The position numbers and the translations under genes are program-made. From contig CAJUMV010000032.1 of assembly GCA_910587715.1 (NCBI GenBank), positions 1-46,985 on the forward strand: a stretch of DNA of 46,985 bases, written 5' to 3'. The notes beneath the pieces were generated by a model. The model was not told the origin of the DNA and ran no database searches. It saw nothing but the letters and a program-made list of their open reading frames with translations. The stretch comes from an uncultured Lachnospiraceae bacterium. Lineage in GTDB: Bacteria; Bacillota; Clostridia; Lachnospirales; Lachnospiraceae. Of this stretch, positions 18,031-25,880 are shown piece by piece; the first letter of the stretch is position 1; every line of letters begins with the position of its first letter.

Positions 18031-18294
18031 GTGTTTAAAAATTTGTTAAAGCGGAAAAGCTCGAGACAAATAGCCAAAGACCGGCTGAAGATACTGCTTA
18101 TCTCCGACAGGGTCAACTGCTCGCAGGAGATGATGGAGATGATTAAAAACGATATCGCGAAGGTGATATCCAAGTACATGAAGATAGACGCTGAGAGCAT
18201 GGAGATACAGATTACCCAGACAAGCGGTAAGGGTCATGGAATTAAAAATCCCACGCTCTACGCGAATATACCGATTTTAGATCTTAAACAATGA
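18031..18294 (+). CDS. minE: Cell division topological specificity factor MinE
   Basis: An 87-residue protein with the MinE N-terminal membrane and MinD-contacting segment (RKSSRQIAKDRLKILLISDR, about 8-27) and a C-terminal dimer domain ending in NIPILDLKQ. It stimulates the MinD ATPase and produces pole-to-pole oscillation. The start is GTG, after GGGGGATT. Its presence shows a MinE-type oscillator rather than the DivIVA/MinJ anchor of Bacillus. Confidence 0.94.
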   Translation: MFKNLLKRKSSRQIAKDRLKILLISDRVNCSQEMMEMIKNDIAKVISKYMKIDAESMEIQITQTSGKGHGIKNPTLYANIPILDLKQ

Positions 18295-18303
18295 GGATAA
18301 AGA

Positions 18304-19425
18304 ATGCTGAAACATTACCACATCAGGGACTATGATTTTAAATTGATTGTTTTGGTGGTGGCGCTCACGGCGGTGGGCGTGTTTGCCATCGGCAGCGCGA
18401 AGGAATCCCTGCAGTCCAGACAGCTTGCAGGGGCGGTTTTCGGCTTTTTTCTGATGCTGGTTTTGTCCCTGTTTGATTATTCGGTTATTCTCAAGTTTTA
18501 TTGGATCATGTATGCGGCGAATCTGGTTCTTTTATGGCTGGTGCGGGTTGCCGGCGTGGAGGTGGCGGGCGCCCAGCGGTGGCTGAATCTTTTCGGCATC
18601 CAGTTCCAGCCCTCGGAGACGGCTAAGATTCTGTTGATTTTATTCTTTGCACAGTTTATCATGAAACATAAGGAGGAGATGGGGACCTTCCGGATTGTCG
18701 CAAGCTGTGTGGCGTTGTTTGTACCCTCTATTATTCTGATTCTCAGCCAGCCGGATCTGTCCACCAGCATTATGGTGGTGATTCTGTTCTGCGTGGTGAT
18801 GTTTGTGGGCGGTGTGAGCTGGAAATATGTGGTTCTGGCGATTTCCGTGGCGGTACCTGCCTTTATCATCGCGTTGACGCTGATTCTGCAGCCGGAGCAG
18901 GAGATTATCAATGATTTCCAGCAGAGACGTATTCTGGCATGGCTTTATCCGGATGAATACGCGGATACGGAGGCTTACCAGCAGACCAATTCCATGATGG
19001 CGATCGGTTCCGGGATGCTTTACGGCAAGGGCTACAATACCAATGAAATCAGTTCCGTAAAGAACGGTAATTTCATTGCGGAGGTGGAAACAGACTTTAT
19101 TTACGCGGTAATCGGTGAAGAATTTGGCTTTGTCGGCGGCTGTGTGGTAATTGTGTTATTGATTTTCATCTCATTTGAATGTATTATGGTAGCTAGGAAG
19201 GCAAAAGATCTGGCGGGTACGATTATCGCGGCGGGGGTTGCGGCGTTAGTCGGCTTTCAGGGGATGCTTAACATTGCGGTGGCTACCGGTGCAAGCCCGA
19301 ATACTGGGATTCCGCTTCCGTTTGTCAGTTATGGATTGACTTCAGTGGTCAGTCTCTATATCGGAATTGGGTTTGTGCTGAATATAAGGCTGCAATGTAA
19401 AAACGACAGGGGTGTTAGCAAATGA
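18304..19425 (+). CDS. rodA: Peptidoglycan glycosyltransferase RodA (SEDS family)
   Basis: A 373-residue polytopic membrane protein with about ten helices. SEDS signatures are GAQRWLNLFGIQFQPSE (about 84-100), the Asp-containing loop LSQPDLSTS (about 142), ETDFIYAVIGEEFGFVGG (about 262) and PNTGIPLPFVSYG (about 337). It polymerises glycan strands in the elongasome with PBP2. It follows minE by 9 bases and overlaps mgsA as ATGA, so it belongs to the mre-min operon. Confidence 0.95.
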   Translation: MLKHYHIRDYDFKLIVLVVALTAVGVFAIGSAKESLQSRQLAGAVFGFFLMLVLSLFDYSVILKFYWIMYAANLVLLWLVRVAGVEVAGAQRWLNLFGIQFQPSETAKILLILFFAQFIMKHKEEMGTFRIVASCVALFVPSIILILSQPDLSTSIMVVILFCVVMFVGGVSWKYVVLAISVAVPAFIIALTLILQPEQEIINDFQQRRILAWLYPDEYADTEAYQQTNSMMAIGSGMLYGKGYNTNEISSVKNGNFIAEVETDFIYAVIGEEFGFVGGCVVIVLLIFISFECIMVARKAKDLAGTIIAAGVAALVGFQGMLNIAVATGASPNTGIPLPFVSYGLTSVVSLYIGIGFVLNIRLQCKNDRGVSK

Positions 19426-19817
19426 ATATCGCGTTGATCGCACATGATGCAAAGAAAAAACTGATGCAGAATTTCTGCATCGCTTATCGGGGGATTTTGA
19501 GTAAGAACGAGCTGTATGCCACGGGGACGACGGGGAGGCTGATCGAGGAAGTAACGAATCTGACCATCCACAAGTATCTTGCGGGGCATTTGGGAGGCGC
19601 ACAGCAGATCGGGGCGCAGATTGAGCATAATCAGATTGACCTGGTGATTTTCCTGCGCGATCCGCTTTATCCGAAATCCCACGAGCCGGACGTCAACAAT
19701 GTAGTTATGCTCTGTGACAGGCACAATATTCCGCTTGCCACGAATCTGGCGTCCGCGGAGCTTTTGATTAAATCGCTTGACAGAGGAGACATGGAGTGGC
19801 GTGAGATGTACAAATGA
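19422..19817 (+). CDS. mgsA: Methylglyoxal synthase
   Basis: A 131-residue enzyme converting dihydroxyacetone phosphate to methylglyoxal and phosphate, a bypass used under phosphate limitation or sugar-phosphate stress. Family motifs are IALIAHDAKKKLM (3-15), GTTGRLI (about 36), GGAQQIGAQI (about 58) and FLRDPL (about 76), which includes a conserved catalytic Asp. The first codon overlaps the rodA stop by 4 bases. The following carboxypeptidase frame opens within its last codons. Confidence 0.95.
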   Translation: MNIALIAHDAKKKLMQNFCIAYRGILSKNELYATGTTGRLIEEVTNLTIHKYLAGHLGGAQQIGAQIEHNQIDLVIFLRDPLYPKSHEPDVNNVVMLCDRHNIPLATNLASAELLIKSLDRGDMEWREMYK

Positions 19818-20910
19818 CAAATCGAGCATAGCTCGATTGCGAGGACTGGCTTCGCCAGCCTCGGCGAATAACGAAAGCTTAAGTATTGCTCGATTGCGAG
19901 ATTTGCCTTCGGCAAACTCGGCTTCAAAATGTAGACGGTTGTGCGCATTATTGATTGCGGCGGCTCTCGCCCTGACGGGGTGCGGGAGCGCGAAGTATGA
20001 CATGCCTTACGAAGAGCAGGGGAGTGTCAGCAGCTATCAGCTGATCAATATTGCGAACCGGGAGACGATCGAGCCCTTTGCCAAGGATTTGTGCGTGACG
20101 GCGGGCGATGTGACGGCAGGCGGTCCGGATTTGCAGCAGGTAGGAGCGGCGGCGCTCTTTGACACGAAGGACTTAGAGACGCTGTATGCGAAAAACGCGC
20201 ATAACCAGATGAATCCGGCCAGCCTGACGAAGGTGATGACCGCGCTTGTGGCTTTGAAATACGGGTCGCCGGACGATATCTACACAGCATCGGAGAATGT
20301 GCTGATCACGGAATCCGGCGCTGTTTTGTGCGGCATAAAACCGGGCGACCGGATGACGTTAGACCAGGCGGTACATGCGCTGCTCATCGCTTCCGGCAAT
20401 GATGTCGCCGTTTTGATTGCGGAAGGGGTTTCCGCTTCCGTGAACGGCACTTCCGGTTCCGTGGAGGAATTTGTGGAGCTTATGAATCAGGAAGCGCAGG
20501 AAATCGGGGCGACGAACTGTCATTTTATGAATCCCAACGGTTTGACGCAGGAGGGGCATTATGTGACGGCTTATGACCTCTACCTGATTTTTCAGGAAGC
20601 CTTGAAGTACGAGCTCTTTAACCAGATTATCCAGATGACTTCCTACAGCACCGTCTATACGGCGGCGGACGGTTCCGAAAAGACGCTTGAGATAGAAAAC
20701 TCGAATCTTTTTCTGCGGGGGACTTATGATGCGCCCGCGAATGTGACCGTAGTGGGTGGAAAAACAGGCACGACCAATGCGGCGGGGCATTGTCTGGTTC
20801 TGCTTGTGAGAAGCAGCAGCGGAACACCTTATATCTCTGTGATTTTAAAGGATGAATCGCGGGAAGGGCTGTATGGGGATATGGGTGCGCTGCTTGGAAT
20901 CATCAAATAA
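19801..20910 (+). CDS. Lipoprotein serine D-Ala-D-Ala carboxypeptidase (S11 family)
   Basis: A D,D-carboxypeptidase that trims stem pentapeptides. Using GTG 19801 it has 369 residues, with SLTK (S141, K144), SGN (S198-N200) and KTG (321-323). A hydrophobic stretch CALLIAAALALTGC ends in a lipobox (lipidated C61). The start is uncertain: the frame is open from TTG 19777, GTG 19801 has GGAG just upstream, and TTG codons occur just before the signal helix. About 45 residues before the helix are encoded by two 35-base palindromic repeats in the same frame, which is unusual for a signal peptide. It follows the mre-min-rodA cluster and fits its cell-wall theme. Confidence 0.88.
   Translation: MRCTNDKSSIARLRGLASPASANNESLSIARLRDLPSANSASKCRRLCALLIAAALALTGCGSAKYDMPYEEQGSVSSYQLINIANRETIEPFAKDLCVTAGDVTAGGPDLQQVGAAALFDTKDLETLYAKNAHNQMNPASLTKVMTALVALKYGSPDDIYTASENVLITESGAVLCGIKPGDRMTLDQAVHALLIASGNDVAVLIAEGVSASVNGTSGSVEEFVELMNQEAQEIGATNCHFMNPNGLTQEGHYVTAYDLYLIFQEALKYELFNQIIQMTSYSTVYTAADGSEKTLEIENSNLFLRGTYDAPANVTVVGGKTGTTNAAGHCLVLLVRSSSGTPYISVILKDESREGLYGDMGALLGIIK
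19820..19838 (+). repeat. AATCGAGC hairpin
   Basis: AATCGAGC (19820-19827) and GCTCGATT (19831-19838) form a perfect 8-bp stem with loop ATA just after the mgsA stop. No T tract follows. The right arm is also the first part of the 35-base repeat at 19831-19865. Confidence 0.65.
19831..19865 (+). repeat. 35-bp palindromic repeat, copy 1
   Basis: It begins GCTCGATTGCGAG and ends CTCGGC. Between them CGAGG/CCTCG and CTGGC/GCCAG pair with one bulged A and a TTC loop. Copy 2 at 19888-19922 has the same ends, bulge and loop but a different paired sequence. Both lie in the same reading frame of the carboxypeptidase gene. Confidence 0.75.
19888..19922 (+). repeat. 35-bp palindromic repeat, copy 2
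   Basis: Same 13-base head GCTCGATTGCGAG and CTCGGC tail as copy 1, but the inner stem is TTTGCC/GGCAAA. Changes on one arm are matched on the other, so the fold is preserved while the sequence differs. The copies start 57 bases (19 codons) apart, and both encode IARLR followed by a short Ala/Ser/Pro segment. Confidence 0.75.
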
Positions 20911-20915
20911 GGTAG

Positions 20916-20944
20916 TTGTTTTTTCAGGGGAGTTCCTGTATAAT
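20916..20944 (+). promoter_or_regulatory. Sigma-A promoter TTGTTT-17-TATAAT
   Basis: The -35 TTGTTT (20916-20921) and consensus -10 TATAAT (20939-20944) are 17 bases apart. It lies between the carboxypeptidase and the P-loop gene and should drive the latter. The spacer contains CAGG-6-CCTG, a small dyad. Confidence 0.75.
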
Positions 20945-20957
20945 TAACAGTAAGCTT

Positions 20958-20973
20958 ATACAAGTTCTTGTAT
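20958..20973. promoter_or_regulatory. Perfect palindrome downstream of promoter, candidate operator
   Basis: ATACAAG-TT-CTTGTAT is a 7-bp perfect dyad with a 2-base centre, starting 13 bases past the -10. This is a typical place for a repressor site. No cognate regulator is encoded beside it. Confidence 0.5.
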
Positions 20974-21021
20974 GGAGCGGTCAGGGCAGTGAAAATAATA
21001 TACGCTAGGAGGGTTATCGAC

Positions 21022-21441
21022 ATGGTTCAGTTTATTGTAGGAAGGGAAGGAAAAGGAAAGACCAAGCATTTATTAGATAAAGTAAACGCGGAGATTAAGG
21101 ATGCACAGGGCAATGTCGTGTATCTGGACAAGAGCACGAAGCATATGTTTGAGCTGAACAACAAAATCAGGCTCATTGACGTGCCGGAGTATCTGGTAAC
21201 GGACAGCGACGAATTTATCGGTTTTATCTGCGGTATTATTTCGCAGGATCACGATTTGCAGAAAATGTACTTTGACAGCTTTTTAAAGATTGCCTGTGTG
21301 GAGGCGGACGAGCTGGAGAAGATTATCGAAAAGATTGAGAAAATCAGCGAGAAGTTCCATGTGGATTTTGTAATCAGCGTGTCCCGCGATGAGAGCGAGC
21401 TTCCCGAAAATATGCGTAAAAACGTTATTATTTCCCTCTGA
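21022..21441 (+). CDS. Small P-loop protein of unknown function
   Basis: A 139-residue protein with a clear Walker A motif GREGKGKT (residues 6-13) and little else of an ATPase: I see no sure Walker B. The C-terminal half is acidic and helical (ADELEKIIEKIEKISEKF) with coiled-coil character. Short proteins of this kind in Clostridia are sometimes labelled PilT-like, but no pilus genes are nearby and I do not assign that role. The ATG at 21022 follows AGGAGG; upstream in-frame starts lack a site. It has its own promoter and a terminator-like hairpin after it. Confidence 0.7.
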   Translation: MVQFIVGREGKGKTKHLLDKVNAEIKDAQGNVVYLDKSTKHMFELNNKIRLIDVPEYLVTDSDEFIGFICGIISQDHDLQKMYFDSFLKIACVEADELEKIIEKIEKISEKFHVDFVISVSRDESELPENMRKNVIISL

Positions 21442-21472
21442 TAGATACATAGTCAATAGAAAAAAACGATAT

Positions 21473-21501
21473 AAAACCTCGGAGGAGTCTTCCGGGGTTT
21501 T
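21473..21501. terminator. Bidirectional-type hairpin terminator
   Basis: AAAACCTCGGA (21473-21483) pairs with TCCGGGGTTTT (21491-21501), with one G-T wobble and a 7-base loop. The A and T runs form the base of the stem. It separates the P-loop gene from the HlyD-like gene; read-through is still possible because the T run is short. Confidence 0.7.
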
Positions 21502-21521
21502 AATCATGTGGAGAGCATCCA

Positions 21522-22919
21522 GTGGCAGATAATCGAAACAATAAGATAGCTAAATACAGAAGACCCATCAATCTGAACATCGGCATGGTTGTTTTTGCTG
21601 TAATTCTCGTCTATGTGGTGATTTGCGTGTTCATGTACTTTCGCACGGATCATATTGTGCGCTACAGCGTGCAGGAAGGTTCCCTTACCTCAAACAGCAT
21701 CTACAAAGGAATCGCTCTCAGAAAAGAGCAGATTGTGACCGGACAGGACGCCGGTTATGTGAATTATTTCGCGAGAGAGGGCGAGCGCACGGCGGTGGGC
21801 GACCTCGTATATACGGTGGATGAGACGGGAAGGCTGTCCGATTACATCAAAGCGGGGGCAAACGGGGAAAATTCTCTTTCCGACAGTGATTTGTCAGAGC
21901 TCAAGGCGGATATCACCGCCTTTATGCACGGGTTTGACAGAAAGCGCTTCGACGAGGTCTATAACTTCCGGCACAGTATGGAGAGTATGGCGGTGAAGCT
22001 GGCAAACTATAACATTCTGGAAAACGCGGACGCCTTAAACGACGCTTCGGGTACGGTGCTGATCAACTATCGCTATGCGGCGAAAAGCGGTATCGTGATT
22101 TATTCAACGGACGGCTACGAGGATTTGAAACTGGAGGATATGACGTCGGAGCTGTTTGATGAGGAAAGCTATGAGCGCAAGTATCTGGTGAACAACGGGC
22201 TGATTGCTGCGGGAGAGCCGGTTTATAAGCTGGCGACGTCGGAGGATTGGTCTATCGTGATTCCGGTGGAAAAGGCGCTGGCGGACCAGCTTTTGGAAAA
22301 GGAGTATGTGGAGGTACGGTTTTTAAAAAATCAGTATACGGCATGGGGAGAGGTCGCGGTTTACACAAACGAAGCAGGGGAGACCTTTGCGTCCCTCACC
22401 TTTAACAATTCCATGATTACGTTCTGTACGGACCGTTTTATTGATATCGAGCTTCTTTTAGAGGAAGAAAAAGGACTGAAAATACCGAACTCCGCTATCG
22501 TGCAGAAGGAATTTTTCATCGTGCCGAAGGCTTACGTGACGAGAGGCGGCAATAATGGCGGAGACGGCGTGCTGTTAGAAACCTACAACGAAGAGGGCGA
22601 GGCGACCACGCAGTTTGTGGAGACGGAGATTTACGAGGAGACGGAGACGGACTATTATCTGGACAACTCCACACTCCGGGCGGGAAACTATATCGTTATG
22701 CCCGAGACAGGGGAAAAGTACGCCGTCAGCAAAACCGGTTCTTTGCAGGGCGTTTATAATATCAATAAAGGCTATGCGGATTTCAAGCAGATCAGTATTT
22801 TGTACGAAAACGAAGAGTATTCCGTAGTAAAGTCCAACACGACCTATGGACTCAGCGTATACGACTATATCGTGCTGAATGCGGATATGGTGAAGGATAA
22901 TGAATTTATCTATGAATAG
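21522..22919 (+). CDS. HlyD-like membrane fusion/adaptor protein
   Basis: A 465-residue protein with a basic N terminus (NKIAKYRRP), one transmembrane helix (about 20-41) and a long extracytoplasmic part. The region after the helix (SLTSNSIYKGIALRKEQIV, then AGYVNYFAREGERTAVGDLVYTV) looks like the barrel-sandwich hybrid domain of HlyD-type adaptors. No ABC exporter is adjacent. It precedes yggS and sepF, a position seen in Lachnospiraceae, so a link to envelope or division is plausible but inferred. The start is GTG 21522 after a GGAG about 8 bases upstream. Confidence 0.75.
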   Translation: MADNRNNKIAKYRRPINLNIGMVVFAVILVYVVICVFMYFRTDHIVRYSVQEGSLTSNSIYKGIALRKEQIVTGQDAGYVNYFAREGERTAVGDLVYTVDETGRLSDYIKAGANGENSLSDSDLSELKADITAFMHGFDRKRFDEVYNFRHSMESMAVKLANYNILENADALNDASGTVLINYRYAAKSGIVIYSTDGYEDLKLEDMTSELFDEESYERKYLVNNGLIAAGEPVYKLATSEDWSIVIPVEKALADQLLEKEYVEVRFLKNQYTAWGEVAVYTNEAGETFASLTFNNSMITFCTDRFIDIELLLEEEKGLKIPNSAIVQKEFFIVPKAYVTRGGNNGGDGVLLETYNEEGEATTQFVETEIYEETETDYYLDNSTLRAGNYIVMPETGEKYAVSKTGSLQGVYNINKGYADFKQISILYENEEYSVVKSNTTYGLSVYDYIVLNADMVKDNEFIYE

Positions 22920-22927
22920 GAGCAAAT

Positions 22928-23626
22928 ATGGACATAAAGGAAAATCTTGACATAGTCAGAAAAAATATCGAGACCGCCTGCGCGGTGTGCGGACGGGGGA
23001 CGGACGAGGTAAAGCTGATTGCGGTGAGCAAGACGAAGCCGGTTTCCGCTCTGGAAGAAGCGTATGCCGACGGCTGCCGTGATTTCGGGGAAAACAAGGT
23101 GCAGGAGCTGGTGCATAAGTATGAGGTCATGCCGAAGGATATCCGCTGGCATATGATCGGGCATCTGCAGCGCAATAAGGTGAAATATATCGTGGATAAG
23201 GTCTATCTGATTCACAGCGTGGATTCGCTGCGTCTGGCGCAGGAGATTGAGAAGGAAGCGGAGAAAAGAGATGTATGCGTCAATATTCTCGTGGAAGTGA
23301 ACGTGGCGGGGGAGGAGAGCAAGTTCGGTACTGCATCGGAGGAAACGCTTTCTCTGGTAGAGAAAATAGCGAAATTACCCCATATCAGGGTCAAAGGATT
23401 GATGACCATAGCCCCTTATGTAGTGGATGCGGAAGAAAACAGACGATATTTTGCAAAATTAAAGCAAATTTATGTTGACATAATACATAAAAACATTGAT
23501 AATGTTTTTATGGAGGAACTTTCAATGGGTATGACCGGGGACTACGAAGTCGCGATAACAGAGGGCGCGACCTACATCAGAGTCGGAACGGGCATTTTTG
23601 GAGAAAGAGAATACGCGGTAATTTAG
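22928..23626 (+). CDS. YggS family PLP homeostasis protein
   Basis: A 232-residue single-domain TIM-barrel PLP protein (PROSC/YggS/YlmE). The PLP lysine is K35 in LIAVSKTKP; GENKVQEL, WHMIGHLQRNK, HSVDS, VNVAGEESKFG, KGLMTIAP, LSMGMTGDYEVAI and the C-terminal RVGTGIFGER follow in family order. It buffers pyridoxal phosphate and affects amino-acid metabolism. In Firmicutes it sits directly before sepF, as here. Confidence 0.95.
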   Translation: MDIKENLDIVRKNIETACAVCGRGTDEVKLIAVSKTKPVSALEEAYADGCRDFGENKVQELVHKYEVMPKDIRWHMIGHLQRNKVKYIVDKVYLIHSVDSLRLAQEIEKEAEKRDVCVNILVEVNVAGEESKFGTASEETLSLVEKIAKLPHIRVKGLMTIAPYVVDAEENRRYFAKLKQIYVDIIHKNIDNVFMEELSMGMTGDYEVAITEGATYIRVGTGIFGEREYAVI

Positions 23627-23699
23627 TATACATAAAGATGTGAAGCATTTCGAGTCTGCTTATACGGAAAAGTAATTAAGTAAATGGAGGATTTTACAG

Positions 23700-24194
23700 A
23701 TGGGTGTTATGGACAAGTTTATCAGCGCCATGAAATTGAGCGAGGACGAGGACGACGGATACTATGATGATGATTTCTATGATGATGAGCCGGAACCGAT
23801 GCGCAAACCCGTATCAGGAAAGGATGCGGACAATGCGGAGGATGATAAAGTCAGAAAGATGACCCCGAAGGTAACGCCGCTTCGGCAGACAAAAAAGGTT
23901 GGCTCCGGCATGGAGGTCTGTGTGATTAAGCCGACGACGGTGGAAGATGCGAGGGAGATTACAGAGACGCTTTTAGCGAACAGGACGGTAGTCTTAAATC
24001 TGGAGGGGCTGGATGTGGATATCGCCCAGCGGATTATCGATTTTACATCGGGATCCTGTTTCGCGATTTCGGGTAATCTGCAAAAGATTTCTCATTATAT
24101 TTTTATCATTACGCCGGCAAGCGTGGATATCTCCGGAGACTTCCAGGATATCCTGTCAGGTTCCTTCGATGTGCCGATAGACAAAAGGTATTAA
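23700..24194 (+). CDS. sepF: Cell division protein SepF
   Basis: A 164-residue protein with an N-terminal membrane-targeting helix (GVMDKFISAMKL), a very acidic disordered linker (about 14-70, with runs of D/E/Y) and the C-terminal SepF domain (about 72-155; VIKPTTVEDAREITETLL, VVLNLEGLD, RIIDFTSGSCFAI, PASVDISGD). It bundles FtsZ and tethers it to the membrane. The start follows ATGGAGGATT. A strong terminator follows immediately, so ylmG, ylmH and divIVA, which follow sepF in Bacillus, are absent here. Confidence 0.95.
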   Translation: MGVMDKFISAMKLSEDEDDGYYDDDFYDDEPEPMRKPVSGKDADNAEDDKVRKMTPKVTPLRQTKKVGSGMEVCVIKPTTVEDAREITETLLANRTVVLNLEGLDVDIAQRIIDFTSGSCFAISGNLQKISHYIFIITPASVDISGDFQDILSGSFDVPIDKRY

Positions 24195-24197
24195 AAG

Positions 24198-24227
24198 AAA
24201 TCGAGTGCATAACGCACTCGATTTTTT
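24198..24227 (+). terminator. Strong Rho-independent terminator after sepF
   Basis: AAATCGAGTGC (24198-24208) and GCACTCGATTT (24214-24224) form a perfect 11-bp stem with a 5-base loop and run into six T. It ends the sepF operon 4 bases past the stop codon. The aroB ribosome site lies a few bases further on. Confidence 0.92.
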
Positions 24228-24246
24228 ATGAGAGGAGAAAAATACG

Positions 24247-25356
24247 ATGGCGAACCGAATGACGATCAACTACGAAAAAAAGCCCTGCTACGACATTGTT
24301 TTTGCAGAGGATTTCAGTCTGCTGGCGGAGGAGCTTACGGATTTAGGCGCTGCAGAGCGCAGGCTTGCCGTAATCTGCGACAGCAATACAGAAAAACTGT
24401 TTGGTGGAGAAATTAGGGAAATCCTTGAAAAATGCTGTAAAAAGGTGATTCTGCACACTTTCCCCGCCGGGGAGGCAAACAAGACACTGGACACGGTAAA
24501 GGAAATTTACAAGATATTGATTGAGGAAAAATTTGACAGGAAGGATCTGCTTGTGGCGCTGGGCGGCGGCGTGGTTGGGGATATCACCGGTTATGCGGCT
24601 GCAACATATCTGCGGGGCATTGATTTCATCCAGATTCCTACCACACTGATTGCACAGTCGGACAGCAGCATCGGCGGAAAGACAGGTGTCGATTTCGACG
24701 GTTACAAAAATATGGTGGGCGCGTTTTACATGCCGAAGCTTGTCTATATGAATGTGGGAACGCTGAAAAAACTGGATGACAGACAATTCTACGCGGGCTT
24801 TGCCGAGGTGATGAAGCATGGACTGATCAAGGACGCGGCATTTTACGAGTGGCTGCTCGACCATATGTATGAGATACACGACAGAGACACACAAGTGCTT
24901 CTGGAAATGGTAATGAAAAGCTGCAGCGTGAAAAAACTCGTGGTGGAGAAAGACCCGAAGGAGCAGGGAGAGCGTGCACTTCTCAATTTCGGGCACACCA
25001 TTGGACACGCCATTGAGAAGGAAAAAAATTTCGAGATGGTGCACGGGGAATGTATCGCCCTCGGTATGGTGGCGGCGGCTTATATTTCATGGAAGCGTGA
25101 AAATCTTTCCATGGAGGAGTATTATGAGGTGCGGGATATGTTCGTGCCCTTTAACCTGCCAATCAGCGTTGAGGACATCGAGCCAGAGGAGATTCTTGCA
25201 TTGACCAAGTCGGACAAAAAAATGGAAGCGGGTCAGGTTAAATTTGTGCTCTTAAAAAAGGTGGGAAAGGCTGTGGTTGACAGAAGCGTTACGGACGAGG
25301 AGATTCTGGCGGCGGTGCGGGAAATCCTGTTTTCTGATGAGGATGCGAAACAATGA
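24247..25356 (+). CDS. aroB: 3-dehydroquinate synthase
   Basis: A 369-residue NAD-dependent enzyme that converts DAHP to 3-dehydroquinate in the shikimate pathway. Motifs are FPAGEANKTLDTV (about 77), the nucleotide-binding ALGGGVVGDITGYAAATYLRG (in parts: GGGVVGD, about 99), IPTTLIAQSDSSIGGKTGVD (zinc and substrate region) and FGHTIGHAIE (zinc ligand His, about 243). The start follows GAGGAGAAA. No other shikimate gene is in the window; instead it overlaps lspA by 4 bases. Confidence 0.96.
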   Translation: MANRMTINYEKKPCYDIVFAEDFSLLAEELTDLGAAERRLAVICDSNTEKLFGGEIREILEKCCKKVILHTFPAGEANKTLDTVKEIYKILIEEKFDRKDLLVALGGGVVGDITGYAAATYLRGIDFIQIPTTLIAQSDSSIGGKTGVDFDGYKNMVGAFYMPKLVYMNVGTLKKLDDRQFYAGFAEVMKHGLIKDAAFYEWLLDHMYEIHDRDTQVLLEMVMKSCSVKKLVVEKDPKEQGERALLNFGHTIGHAIEKEKNFEMVHGECIALGMVAAAYISWKRENLSMEEYYEVRDMFVPFNLPISVEDIEPEEILALTKSDKKMEAGQVKFVLLKKVGKAVVDRSVTDEEILAAVREILFSDEDAKQ

Positions 25357-25880
25357 GTCTGAAAAAGAAATTTTTTCTGTTTCTGGATTTACTTATGATT
25401 GCCGGGCTGATTGCACTTGATCAATATACGAAGCAGTGGGCAAAGATTTATTTGAAGGACAAGCCGGCATACAGCCTCATTAACGGCATTCTGGAGCTGA
25501 ATTATTTGGAAAATCAGGGGGCGGCATTCGGGATGTTCCCGAACCAGAAAGTGTTTTTTGTTTTTGTGGCGATAGTGATTTTGTTTGTGGTGGGCTATGT
25601 TCTTTGGAAGGTGCCAGACCAGAAGAAGTATACGATCCTGCACTTTTTGTTCAGCCTGATTGTAGCAGGCTCTATCGGCAATATGATTGACCGGGTACGC
25701 TACGACTATGTCGTTGATTTTATTTATATTGTACGACCCAATTTTCCGATTTTCAATGTGGCGGACGTGTATGCGACCGTCTCCGCCGTCGTCCTGCTTT
25801 TCCTGCTTTTGTTTATTTATAAGGAGAAGGATTTATATTTTATCAGCTTTAAACAGAAGCGTTACCGGGAGTTAAAATGA
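25353..25880 (+). CDS. lspA: Lipoprotein signal peptidase (signal peptidase II)
   Basis: A 175-residue membrane aspartyl protease with four hydrophobic helices. The family pattern is DQYTKQW (D23), LNYLENQGAAFG (about 49-60), GNMIDR with catalytic D113 and FNVADVY with catalytic D138. It cleaves prolipoprotein signal peptides after lipidation, which would include the carboxypeptidase lipoprotein at 19801. It overlaps aroB and the next gene by 4 bases each. Confidence 0.96.
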   Translation: MSLKKKFFLFLDLLMIAGLIALDQYTKQWAKIYLKDKPAYSLINGILELNYLENQGAAFGMFPNQKVFFVFVAIVILFVVGYVLWKVPDQKKYTILHFLFSLIVAGSIGNMIDRVRYDYVVDFIYIVRPNFPIFNVADVYATVSAVVLLFLLLFIYKEKDLYFISFKQKRYRELK

